8,218 bases of DNA, taken from the NCBI GenBank assembly GCA_964580455.1, contig CAZOKO010000106.1, forward strand, positions 1 to 8,218, written 5' to 3'. The notes beneath the pieces were generated by a model. The model saw only the letters and a program-made list of their open reading frames with translations, had not been told where the DNA came from and searched no databases. Positions 1-6,462 of the stretch are shown here, in pieces. Each line of letters opens with the position of its first letter. The stretch's first letter is position 1. The translations under genes and the position numbers were made by a program. Source of the stretch: CAZOKO01 sp964580455. GTDB lineage: Bacteria; Desulfobacterota; WTBG01.

Positions 1-113
1 CCAGGATTATAGCATGTTCAATGTTACCCACTCAAAACTTTAAAGAACCGTTTTTATACTTATTCAAAAATGACCAGCATATTACACCTATCAACAATGA
101 ACAATGTGTTTAG

Positions 114-143
114 GTATATAGTACAAGCTTGTATTCTATATAC
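114..143. promoter_or_regulatory. 30-bp near-palindrome, operator-like
   Basis: The arms GTATATAG (114-121) and CTATATAC (136-143) are exact reverse complements. They flank the perfect 12-bp palindrome TACAAGCTTGTA (122-133); only TT at 134-135 breaks the symmetry. The right arm covers the predicted -10 element of a minus-strand promoter, the usual position for a repressor operator. The dyad itself is seen directly. The operator role is an inference, since the regulated gene would lie outside the window. Confidence 0.45.
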
Positions 144-166
144 ATTAATATTGAATATGTTGTCAA
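137..166 (-). promoter_or_regulatory. Possible sigma70 promoter reading out of the left edge
   Basis: On the minus strand a perfect TTGACA (166-161) is followed after 18 nt by TATATA (142-137). The -10 lies inside the right arm of the 114-143 palindrome. Transcription would run leftwards out of the window, so no gene can be assigned. The AT-rich background makes a chance -10 likely; the exact -35 and the overlapping dyad raise the odds. Confidence 0.3.
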
Positions 167-188
167 GGAAAAAATTAAAATAATTTGA

Positions 189-338
189 AATAAGCCTATT
201 GACTTTACTCAACAAGAAATTAGTAACTATATGATTTTAATGGATAATATTCAAAACATGTTTAGTATGGTTATAGAAGAACAGTTTTCCTTTAAAATAG
301 ATGACTTAAGGGTTTATCTTGTTGAGTTATGTCATTAA
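189..338 (+). pseudogene. Start-less reading frame, possible C-terminal gene remnant
   Basis: After a stop at 186-188, a plus-strand frame runs to a TAA at 336-338. It encodes a hydrophilic, helix-like stretch that includes DFTQQEISNY and IEEQFSFKIDDLRVYLVE. The first ATG is at 231 and would give only 35 residues; no Shine-Dalgarno precedes it. The amino-acid composition looks more like real coding sequence than random AT-rich DNA, and resembles the C-terminal helices of a small regulator. I do not recognise the family. If real, it is the tail of a gene whose 5' part has been lost. Confidence 0.2.
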
Positions 339-758
339 GCATTATTTGAAAAAATAATATGTATTCTTAAGTAGTGGATATTTAATAACTAATCACTAAC
401 CACAAAGCTGCAACCACGAACAGTATATAGGGTGCAGGGGTCAGGGTGTAGGGATTATGAATTATTCCACAGTCAGCAGTTCCAAAGATGTTGTGGGATG
501 TGCGATATGAGATTTGGGATAAAAAGCACAAGATGCAGGATATTAAATAAAGGGGCAGGGATTTAAAAGTCCTCAGTCGGCAATTAGAAATATTTAAAAG
601 TGTGATCCAGGGATTACGGACATGAGAATATTTGAAATTAAAGAATTGTTTTCCTTGCCGGTTAAGGAATGAGATATTTAAATGCAGTGGATCATAGTAT
701 ACGGGAGAGTTAAAAGTTCAAGTGTTACGTTGGAGATTTCAATTTCCAAAAAAGACCT

Positions 759-782
759 GGGAGGAGAAGTATGTTTAAATAG
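759..782 (+). other. Strong Shine-Dalgarno before a three-codon frame
   Basis: GGGAGGAG (759-766) lies 4 nt before ATG at 771, which reads M-F-K and then TAG (780-782). The initiation region looks functional but the frame ends at once. It may be what is left of a gene cut off near the start by the rearrangement that placed the neighbouring small gene pair here, or a chance purine run. Confidence 0.2.
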
Positions 783-820
783 CTATGCACTTTCTGCACG
801 AACGCCCGTTTCAGCTTGCT

Positions 821-1042
821 CTATATGGCATAACTAAGAATCTCAAGTTCAGCCGTTCTGTCAACCCTGTCCAGAATACTATCTACATTCTCCATCACGG
901 TGTCTTCAATTAGATATTCGTTACAATTTTTACATTGCAGGACAGGCAGTTTTTTAATAATAATGATGGAACTGCTTCTGATTTTAAACGGCAAATCAGT
1001 AATGACTTCTTCTAGTTTCTCTCCACAACTAAGACAGTTCAT
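821..1042 (-). CDS. YgiT/MqsA-type zinc-finger protein, probable antitoxin
   Basis: This 73-residue protein has two CxxC pairs (C3-C6 in MNCLSCGEKL and C37-C40 in LQCKNCNEYL) separated by a beta-rich segment of about 30 residues. That is the YgiT-type zinc-finger layout of the N-terminal domain of MqsA antitoxins. The tail (about 48-73) is acidic and helical; the helix-turn-helix DNA-binding domain of full MqsA is absent. The start at 1042 is chosen over an ATG 13 codons upstream because GGAG sits just before it and the zinc finger then begins at residue 3. It overlaps the end of the DUF4258 gene by 14 nt, indicating translational coupling. By family knowledge such proteins partner small DUF4258 or MqsR-like toxins; neutralising its neighbour is inferred from context. 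Confidence 0.8.
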   Translation of the reverse strand: MNCLSCGEKLEEVITDLPFKIRSSSIIIIKKLPVLQCKNCNEYLIEDTVMENVDSILDRVDRTAELEILSYAI

Positions 1043-1361
1043 TTTTTCTCCTTGTCTTGAAATCACTTTCCCATTTGTCAAGCGTTGGTTTGTAGGCTGT
1101 AACTATCCTTACGGTATCGTTTTTTTCATCAATTGCTATGTGGACATGAATAATTTGATTTCCATATTTAGCATAAATTAGATAACTTGGTAAGTACTTA
1201 TCCTTGGGATACTCTTCAATTATTTCATAAGATTCCAGTGAAGCTAAAATGATCTTACGGGATATAAATCTCCCCTTCAATCGTATATTAACATGGTAAG
1301 TCCAGTGTATTCTACGGCGACTAATACAGGATTTGATAAATTCTAAGACATCGGTATTCAG
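1029..1361 (-). CDS. DUF4258 protein, probable toxin; non-ATG start
   Basis: The protein has about 110 residues. The C-terminal part carries the DUF4258 pattern: a YEIIEEYP segment, YLPSYLIY, a beta strand around HVHIAID, and VRIVTAYKP followed by a basic tail (KTRRKNELS). The first conventional start (TTG, 1280) would omit an in-frame upstream segment, LNTDVLEFIKSCISRRRIHW then TYHVNIR, which contains the conserved His-x3-Arg region (H23, R27) of this family. I therefore place the start at CTG 1361, where relatives have Met; GGGGG lies 6 nt before it. No ATG occurs in this frame after the stop at 1377-1379. The gene overlaps the zinc-finger gene downstream. Family members are treated as RelE/MqsR-like toxins, but the activity is not demonstrable here. 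The CTG could also mean a mutated, weakly expressed start. Confidence 0.7.
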   Translation of the reverse strand: MNTDVLEFIKSCISRRRIHWTYHVNIRLKGRFISRKIILASLESYEIIEEYPKDKYLPSYLIYAKYGNQIIHVHIAIDEKNDTVRIVTAYKPTLDKWESDFKTRRKNELS

Positions 1362-1562
1362 AATGCGCCCCCAATTTTAAAAATCAAGTAGTAATAGTGA
1401 TTGTATAAAAGAGATGATTTTCAAAAACCCTGCCTGTTTTATAGTTAGGAGGCTAGAGTAAAATAATTTTTCTATCCAAGAATGAGAAACATAATGGTAA
1501 TATTGACTTTGATTTTTTAATACTCTAGTTTTATCATACTTAAGAGAATATTTCAAAAAAAA

Positions 1563-1715
1563 TCTATTTGGTGTGATCGAAGTAAAGTTTTTGAATATGT
1601 TGATTCTGAGCCACAAAGGGCTACAAAAACAATCGAAACTGAAGATGATATCCTGATCAGGAAAGATGGTAAGAAAATTGTTGGATTAACAATATTAAAT
1701 GCGAGTACCAGATAA
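1563..1715 (+). pseudogene. DUF2283-like C-terminal remnant without a start
   Basis: The frame reads SIWCDRSKVFEYVDSEP and on to TIETEDDILIRKDGKKIVG and LTILNAS before a TAA at 1713. The 'R-K-D-G-K-x-I-V-G-x-x-I-L-N-A-S' ending matches the DUF2283 signature (dG-x-ivGieil-AS). The frame stays open back to a stop at 1518 but has no ATG, GTG or TTG, and the usual N-terminal 'YD-x-x-x-D-x-L-Y' strand is missing; a run of eight A at 1555-1562 marks the point where similarity fades. DUF2283 proteins are often encoded next to DUF4258 proteins, so this may be the leftover partner of another such cassette. Here it is divergent from the intact DUF4258 gene. Confidence 0.45.
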
Positions 1716-1740
1716 GGTAATAAAGGAAGTTTCTTCCCTA

Positions 1741-1775
1741 AGGTTGCTTCGTAGCTAACGCTTCTTGCAATGACA
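1741..1775 (-). repeat. Dispersed intergenic repeat piece
   Basis: The minus strand reads TGTCATTGCAAGAAGC followed by GTTAGCTACGAAGCAACCT. This matches the general form 'GTCATTGCGAG...GCGAAGCAATC' of dispersed short repeats found between genes in many bacterial genomes. It is a single copy in this window, so the call rests on recognition alone. Confidence 0.4.
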
Positions 1776-1814
1776 AGTTATTAAATGTCAACCTATTTTA
1801 GTCGTTTACTATAT

Positions 1815-1848
1815 ATGCTGGATCAAATATACATCCAGTATCCAGCAT
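1815..1848. repeat. Inverted repeat, 9-bp arms
   Basis: ATGCTGGAT (1815-1823) and ATCCAGCAT (1840-1848) are exact reverse complements around a 16-nt loop. A second half-copy, ATCCAG, lies inside the loop (1833-1838). The 'ccagtatccagcatc' wording is typical of degenerate dispersed repeats. It lies downstream of the flavoprotein cluster's last stop but lacks a U-tract, so it is not called a terminator. Confidence 0.4.
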
Positions 1849-1930
1849 CTAGTATATTGTCAGCGAAGATTGGAATGTAAAAAAACGATTATTGTGCTTA
1901 TCTTTTCTACGTCCTTCAACTACTTCCAAA

Positions 1931-3484
1931 CTATTCCTCAACAGGTACAGGGTGAGGAGGATTGGCGATGTTGTTGGGGTCGATAGATTTCTTAATGCCT
2001 CTCAAAAGATGATCATAATTACCTAATACTGGGCCAGCCAGACCATGGTAGGTACCTCCCAATGCATTGCCAGTGCCACCTTCTTTTTTGTGGGAGAGAT
2101 CGTCTTTGATCATTTCCATGAGTCCTCCGACAACAGCTGCAGAATCTTCAGGTGTTTTCTCATAAGGAAAATCTGTTTCACCTATAGCAAAATGGCAGAA
2201 ATCGTAAGGTACAATCCAATCTGAATTGTCGCAATCTAATACTGGTGGAGAGTACTTATCCATCCATTTAAAGCCTTCTTTGCATGCTTGAAGGGCTACG
2301 TTTAATGTATCTCCAACAATTTTAAATAGGGCAAAGGCACCTGAGGGCTGCATCATCCTGGGACCACTGCTATCCCTCAGCCAGTTATTAGCAGTTGAGT
2401 TTACCCAAAGATCATGGGCTTCTTTGGAAATAAGTTTGCCACCTGTATCTTTAATAATGTCCATTAGAACTCGTTTTTCGTATTCCTGGTGTTTTTTTCC
2501 AGCAAAGGGCCAGAGACATACAGACAGCATGTTCTTCATATTCTTTTGGAAAAACTTTTTTTGCCACATCTCCCAATGTTCCTCACCAGACTTTGCCCAC
2601 CACCAGCATAAATACTTTGAAGACCACTTATGGAGAGATCCTCCAATCTCGCAGCGACCAACTTCATACATCGCGTTGACAGCAGCATCTAAAGTGGGAT
2701 AAGTAAAGAGGACCCATTCAAATGACCCGTCTTCAAAGAAAGACTTCTGGTTGGGTGTAATACCTTCACATGGGAATTCTTTGGGACCAGGCCAGGGTTC
2801 GAGTTTTATTGCCAGCTTGGTTACTGTACCATAGCCTCCCATGGTACCCAGATAAGCCCTCAGCATACCTCTGAGATCAGGTCCTGGTCCTTCGCCAAAA
2901 AACCATCCAGACCTTGAATTGCTTAGAGAACCTGCACGAAGAACTTCTCCATTGGGGAATACCAGCTCAAAACCAAGGATGTTTTTGTATCCCATTCCAA
3001 CACGATAACCATTTCCCCACATTCCCATGAAGACATGTCCTGCAAGCTGGCTTGCCTGACCGCCTGCCTCTGGACACCCACATTGCAGGCCATACTTCAT
3101 CGCTTCTGCTGATACCTGTGCATTGGTAACGTAGGGTTCTATAATCATGAACATATTTTTTTCATCAATCTCAAGTATTCTATTTAGTCTCTTGGAATCA
3201 AGAGTAACAGTTCTTGGTCGATTGGGTTTAGTGGTTAGAGACCATTGATTAGAGCCAACGGGGATGATAGGGAATTTTAGGCGATTTGCCAGCTTATAAA
3301 TTGATTGAACTTCTTTTGTGTTCTCTGGCATTACAACGAATTCCGGTGTTAAAGGGCTTAAGACTCCAGGCGGGAGCCAATCGCGGATATACGCCTCCAT
3401 AACAGCTTTATCGTCAGAAACATTATCTTTGCCGAGGATGTTTACCAGACCTTCATAAATTGCTTGATGTTCTTTATCTGCCAT
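1931..3484 (-). CDS. FAD-binding oxidase of the VAO/PCMH family (VAO-B)
   Basis: This 517-residue flavoprotein resembles the subunits of 4-cresol dehydrogenase (PchF) and vanillyl-alcohol oxidase. The PCMH-type FAD domain covers about residues 45-235: PEFVVMPENTKEVQSIYKLA, the PP-loop IIPVGSNQWS (74-82), the ILEIDEKNMFMIIEPYVT strand pair (103-120), and GEGPGPDLRGM (197-207) leading to GTMGGYGTVTKLAIKLEPWP. The cap domain follows (about 245-490), and the end IDPNNIANP (501-509) is the usual 'DP-x-x-i-x-x-P' closing motif. No signal peptide, membrane span or haem motif is present, so a soluble cytoplasmic enzyme is likely. The start has AAGGAG 5 nt upstream (3490-3495). It lies 31 nt after GGR-B, so the two are surely co-transcribed. 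Such enzymes oxidise phenolic or alcohol groups by hydride transfer to FAD; the substrate here, and whether FAD is covalently bound, cannot be told. Confidence 0.85.
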   Translation of the reverse strand: MADKEHQAIYEGLVNILGKDNVSDDKAVMEAYIRDWLPPGVLSPLTPEFVVMPENTKEVQSIYKLANRLKFPIIPVGSNQWSLTTKPNRPRTVTLDSKRLNRILEIDEKNMFMIIEPYVTNAQVSAEAMKYGLQCGCPEAGGQASQLAGHVFMGMWGNGYRVGMGYKNILGFELVFPNGEVLRAGSLSNSRSGWFFGEGPGPDLRGMLRAYLGTMGGYGTVTKLAIKLEPWPGPKEFPCEGITPNQKSFFEDGSFEWVLFTYPTLDAAVNAMYEVGRCEIGGSLHKWSSKYLCWWWAKSGEEHWEMWQKKFFQKNMKNMLSVCLWPFAGKKHQEYEKRVLMDIIKDTGGKLISKEAHDLWVNSTANNWLRDSSGPRMMQPSGAFALFKIVGDTLNVALQACKEGFKWMDKYSPPVLDCDNSDWIVPYDFCHFAIGETDFPYEKTPEDSAAVVGGLMEMIKDDLSHKKEGGTGNALGGTYHGLAGPVLGNYDHLLRGIKKSIDPNNIANPPHPVPVEE

Positions 3485-3515
3485 GATCGCTCCTTAAACT
3501 ATATAAGTTAGCCTT

Positions 3516-4844
3516 TTAATTGTTTGGAAAACCTTTCCTAATGTTTCCGCTTATCAGTTTACTTAAGGGTGAGGTCCTTACCTTGGTAAGTTTAGCAATA
3601 ATTTCAGGTCTCTCCTTCTGCATGATGGGTAAAAGTTTAGCAAAAGCACCCCCTATGTAATTACTTACCTCGTAAGGGTCGAGACAGGAGGGTAGTGCTT
3701 CTTCAATGTGGGCAAAAAGAAAGTCCATATCTTCGGTGGTTAAAAATGCGTTCATGGCAGCACCTCTAACCATCTGAGTGAAGTCATATTTATTGGCATA
3801 GGTTTTCTGCCACCATTTGACATATTCCTGGAGAGCTTCTTTCCCCTCCTTCAAAGCAAGTGTTATAGCACCTACAGCTTTCCAGGCACTGATTACTGCT
3901 CCTGTCATCTCAGCTTCCTGGAACCAGATAGTATCACCTACGAAGACGAAATTATCTTTAACAGGGTTCATGACAGGAGAAATCATATTTCCTACAACCG
4001 CTCTGCTTTCCACCTTCCTGGCGTTGCGGAACCAGTGAGCATATCTGCTTTTTGTCATAAACCTGTCAAGAGCACCAAGGTAATCAGAGAAAGGATCCAT
4101 AGTTGCAGTTGAAGTGGAATAAACTCTTTTATCTGTAGCTTTTGGTATAATATAAAACCGCATAGGGGTCTTCTCTGCCATGAAAATACTATAGAAAATG
4201 TCATCAGCAGGAAGATCAAGATCTGCTAAGTAAGCCCCGACGGAAATTACAGTTCCATAAAACTTTCTTTCCTTATTAAGACCGAGCACTTTTGCAGTAC
4301 GTGAGATTCTGCCGTCTGCTGCAATAACATATCTACCTTCAAAAATGTCTCCATCACTTGTGATTACGCGACCCCCTTCTTTTGTTTGCCTGGCATCTAC
4401 TACAGTCTTGCCTGAAAAAACATCTGCTGAATTAGCTTGAGCTTCTCTGAGCAGACACCTTAACAGGGTTGATTTGTCGTAGGTTGCGCTGACTCTTCCA
4501 TCTTCTCCTTTGCTTTTGTTTGTTTTGTAGTCACCAAGCTGAACAATTTCACCATTATAGGAAAGGAGCTGCCAGGAATAGAAATTACGGTAGGGACCAT
4601 CGTAGGGAATAGAAAAACCATAAGCGGGAAAGCAGAGGCGCTTCTGCTCAGCGTTTAGTACAACTCTTTCCCCCAGATAAGTACCGCTCAAGCTTACGAT
4701 CATCATACCGCAGGCGCGTGTTATTTTACAGATATCCTTTTTACGTTCAAGCAATGCGACGGATAATCCATATTCACTGGCCGTCTTTGCTGCCATCAAT
4801 CCGGCAGGACCAGCACCTACTACAACTAGATCATAACGTTTCAT
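3516..4844 (-). CDS. Geranylgeranyl-reductase/FixC-like FAD oxidoreductase (GGR-B)
   Basis: This 442-residue protein opens with a Rossmann FAD motif, VVVGAGPAG (7-15), followed by the acidic end of beta-2, LLERK (31-35). A Cys-Gly pair (C45-G46) sits where geranylgeranyl-reductase relatives carry a conserved cysteine. Further landmarks are YDK-x4-LLRCLL (122-132), the ADG-x-x-SR motif (176-182) and the second FAD contact VGD (302-304). That last motif continues as TIWFQEAEMTGAVISAWKA in place of the usual 'aaG-x-x-x-P-x-x-G-x-G-I'. The C-terminal domain has LPSCLDPY (384-391) and MQKERPEI. AAAGGA lies 5 nt before the ATG. Family members reduce isoprenoid double bonds or pass electrons to quinones; the role here is unassigned. 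It forms a pair with VAO-B downstream and is a clear paralogue of GGR-A upstream. Confidence 0.85.
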   Translation of the reverse strand: MKRYDLVVVGAGPAGLMAAKTASEYGLSVALLERKKDICKITRACGMMIVSLSGTYLGERVVLNAEQKRLCFPAYGFSIPYDGPYRNFYSWQLLSYNGEIVQLGDYKTNKSKGEDGRVSATYDKSTLLRCLLREAQANSADVFSGKTVVDARQTKEGGRVITSDGDIFEGRYVIAADGRISRTAKVLGLNKERKFYGTVISVGAYLADLDLPADDIFYSIFMAEKTPMRFYIIPKATDKRVYSTSTATMDPFSDYLGALDRFMTKSRYAHWFRNARKVESRAVVGNMISPVMNPVKDNFVFVGDTIWFQEAEMTGAVISAWKAVGAITLALKEGKEALQEYVKWWQKTYANKYDFTQMVRGAAMNAFLTTEDMDFLFAHIEEALPSCLDPYEVSNYIGGAFAKLLPIMQKERPEIIAKLTKVRTSPLSKLISGNIRKGFPNN

Positions 4845-4870
4845 ATTTTTCCTTTATTCAAAGTTTTTTG

Positions 4871-4971
4871 GGGACGCAGATGTGTACAGATTAGTAAGAT
4901 TTTAACCATGAAAAATACGAAAGAAACATATGGAAAAACTTATCTGCGTGTATCAGCAAAAATCTACGCCC
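4871..4971. repeat. Degenerate dispersed repeat with inverted ends
   Basis: This roughly 101-bp element lies between the two reductase genes. Its ends, GGGACGCAGAT (4871-4881) and ATCTACGCCC (4962-4971), are imperfect inverted copies. ACGCAGAT (4874-4881) pairs exactly with ATCTGCGT (4942-4949). The interior, AACCATGAAAAATACGAAAG, is a worn form of the 'aaccacgaaagacacgaaa' type of intergenic repeat seen between genes in many environmental bacterial genomes. It has no coding potential. It sits downstream of the proposed promoter at 4999-5027 and would be transcribed into the GGR-B leader. Confidence 0.5.
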
Positions 4972-4998
4972 TAATTATTTAAAACAACAAGATTATGA

Positions 4999-5027
4999 TT
5001 ATTAATGTATTTATATTAAGTTGTCAA
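4999..5027 (-). promoter_or_regulatory. Possible internal promoter before GGR-B
   Basis: On the coding strand a perfect TTGACA (5027-5022) is followed after 17 nt by TAATAA (5004-4999), matching four of six -10 positions. It lies in the 204-nt gap after GGR-A and would allow GGR-B and VAO-B to be expressed apart from the upstream pair. The region is very AT-rich, so the -10 alone means little. Confidence 0.4.
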
Positions 5028-5048
5028 TGAAATTTATTAATATAACTC

Positions 5049-6401
5049 TTAATCAAGATCAAGGAGTGGTTTACAGACCTTTGTTGTTTTTTCAAGAATT
5101 TCAGTCATAGGCTTTGACATTTTACCCAGTTTGGGCAGAATATCTGGTCTCTCTTTCTGAATAGTAGGAATCAGACTTTGGACAAGCTTGCCAAGATGGC
5201 CAATTGCTGCATAAGGATTCCAACAGGGAGGAAGTGGATCTTTAACCAGACTGAAGATATAATTTAAATCTTCTTCGTTATCTATTACAAATGGTAAGGC
5301 GAAATTCATAATATAGTCTTCATGTCGGTAACCTTCGATATAAGTAGCTTTCCACCATTTAATGTAATCAGATATGCCCTGGGACTTCAGACCTACTCTT
5401 TCCTCTTTTAAGGTTGTAACTATAGCATTGCCTGCTTTCCAGCCACTGATCATGGCCCCGGAATTTTCTAATTCCTGTGTAGAGCCAGTATCGCCTGCGA
5501 GAAGAATACGATCTCTGTAAGGTTCAATGATGGGGGAAAACATGTATTGAGCAGATGTATGTTGTTCCATTAGTTCTGCTTTTTTAAACCATTCAGAGAA
5601 GAAGGGATTTTCCTTCATGTAATCATTAGCAACGTCATCCAGGTTAACTCTGGGATCCAGGGTGAGAAATACCACATTTAAATCGTCATCATAAGGACGT
5701 GGAAAAATGAATAAGTAACCTGGTGCAACCGTTTTATAGGTAATGCTTGAGATTAAAATATCTAAATCTGGTGCCTTGACATTACGCATATACCAACTTT
5801 TTGAAAATAGATAGCAATAAGCTGTCCTGCTTTTATTGAATCCAAGTAATTTTGCTATTCTGGAGTTACAACCGTCAGCTACGATAACGTATAATGATTC
5901 AAATGTTTTACCACTGCCATCTACTTTTACACCTTCAGCAGTCGAAGCAATGTCATTTACGTTTATTCCCGGAAACACTTCCACTCCAGCTTCTTTCGCT
6001 TCTTCTAAAATACAGCGGAGAAGTATCTCTTTATCATAAGAGAGAGCAACGGCACCGTAATCGCCTTTTTTTCTGGTTTCCTCTGGGAGACCAAAAGGAA
6101 GCACATTGCCATTTGGCGAATAGATGTGCCAGGCATAGCTATTTTTTGTTGGACCGTCGTAATTGAAGGAGAACCCATTTTTGGGGAAAACTATTCTTTT
6201 ACCATTTCTATTATAAGTAACAAGATCACCAAAATAGTAGTCATTCATGGAAACAAAGGTCTGACCACAAGTCCTCTCAAGGCGGGTCATATCCGATTTT
6301 CTTTCTAACAGAGCAACGTTGAGTCCAGCCTGGCCTGCGGCCTTGGCAGCGAGTAAGCCACAGGGACCAGCGCCAACTACAACAAGATCATACTTTTTCA
6401 T
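5049..6401 (-). CDS. Geranylgeranyl-reductase/FixC-like FAD oxidoreductase (GGR-A)
   Basis: The protein has 450 residues and is collinear with GGR-B throughout. It has the FAD motif VVVGAGPCG (7-15), LLERK (31-35), C45-G46, the shared NGFSFNYDGP-x3-N-x-YAW block (75-91), YDK-x3-LLRCIL (122-131), ADG-x-x-SR (175-181), and GDTGSTQELENSGAMISGWK (303-322) at the second FAD contact. The C-terminal domain has LPPCWNPY (390-397) and IQKERPDI. A perfect AGGAGG (6407-6412) lies 5 nt before the ATG, the strongest ribosome site in the window. It follows VAO-A by 98 nt, with a possible promoter in between. Divergence from GGR-B is substantial, so the duplication is old and the two probably differ in substrate or partner. 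No membrane segment is visible. The family assignment is firm; the substrate is unknown. Confidence 0.85.
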   Translation of the reverse strand: MKKYDLVVVGAGPCGLLAAKAAGQAGLNVALLERKSDMTRLERTCGQTFVSMNDYYFGDLVTYNRNGKRIVFPKNGFSFNYDGPTKNSYAWHIYSPNGNVLPFGLPEETRKKGDYGAVALSYDKEILLRCILEEAKEAGVEVFPGINVNDIASTAEGVKVDGSGKTFESLYVIVADGCNSRIAKLLGFNKSRTAYCYLFSKSWYMRNVKAPDLDILISSITYKTVAPGYLFIFPRPYDDDLNVVFLTLDPRVNLDDVANDYMKENPFFSEWFKKAELMEQHTSAQYMFSPIIEPYRDRILLAGDTGSTQELENSGAMISGWKAGNAIVTTLKEERVGLKSQGISDYIKWWKATYIEGYRHEDYIMNFALPFVIDNEEDLNYIFSLVKDPLPPCWNPYAAIGHLGKLVQSLIPTIQKERPDILPKLGKMSKPMTEILEKTTKVCKPLLDLD

Positions 6402-6406
6402 TCTAT

Positions 6407-6412
6407 CCTCCT
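6407..6412 (-). promoter_or_regulatory. Consensus ribosome binding site of GGR-A
   Basis: The minus strand reads AAAGGAGG followed by a 5-nt spacer and ATG at 6401. It fixes the start of GGR-A and is stronger than the sites before GGR-B (AAAGGA) and VAO-B (AAGGAG). Confidence 0.8.
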
Positions 6413-6462
6413 TTAGATATCAAATAGTGATTGATATATAATCATTTTAAAAATAAGGGTAT

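Larger units (their letters stand above)
1..820. other. Gene-poor, AT-rich intergenic stretch
   Basis: I see no intact gene here. The stretch holds a near-palindrome with an overlapping promoter-like sequence (114-166), a start-less reading frame (189-338), G-rich low-complexity sequence of the type 'agggtgcaggggtcagggtgtaggg' broken up by AT-rich DNA (about 425-570), and a Shine-Dalgarno sequence in front of a three-codon frame (759-782). The G-rich pieces look like worn dispersed repeats rather than coding DNA. No tRNA cloverleaf, CRISPR spacing or terminator with a GC-rich stem was seen. Confidence 0.6.
1362..1930. other. Intergenic stretch with gene remnant and repeats
   Basis: Between the small gene pair and the flavoprotein cluster there is no intact gene. 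It contains a decapitated DUF2283-like frame (1563-1715), a dispersed-repeat piece (1741-1775) and an inverted repeat (1815-1848). A run of seven A at 1879-1885 would be a U-tract on the minus strand downstream of the last flavoprotein gene, but no GC-rich stem precedes it, so I do not call a terminator. Confidence 0.5.

Noticed and set aside
425..570. CRISPR or tandem repeat in the G-rich low-complexity stretch
   Set aside because: The 'agggtg/caggg' pieces vary in length and spacing, with no fixed repeat unit or spacer size.
1040..1081. Zinc-finger gene starting at the ATG at 1081
   Set aside because: The extra 13 residues precede a good Shine-Dalgarno and the family's usual start, and would deepen the overlap with the DUF4258 gene.
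900..1181. 93-codon plus-strand open frame
   Set aside because: It lies antisense across the well-supported zinc-finger and DUF4258 genes and has no domain of its own.
1377..1616. 79-codon minus-strand open frame
   Set aside because: No ribosome site, no recognisable domain, a composition expected of AT-rich noise, and it overlaps the DUF2283-like remnant on the other strand.
1861..1930. Terminator after VAO-B
   Set aside because: There is a seven-U tract on the minus strand (1879-1885), but no stable GC-rich stem directly before it.
1931..3484. Naming VAO-B or VAO-A as 4-cresol dehydrogenase (pchF) or alkyl-DHAP synthase
   Set aside because: The fold is shared, but substrate residues and the flavin-linking residue could not be placed and neighbours give no support for either.
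5836..6308. Three overlapping plus-strand frames of 60-90 codons
   Set aside because: Antisense shadows of the GGR-A gene with no ribosome sites and no family resemblance.
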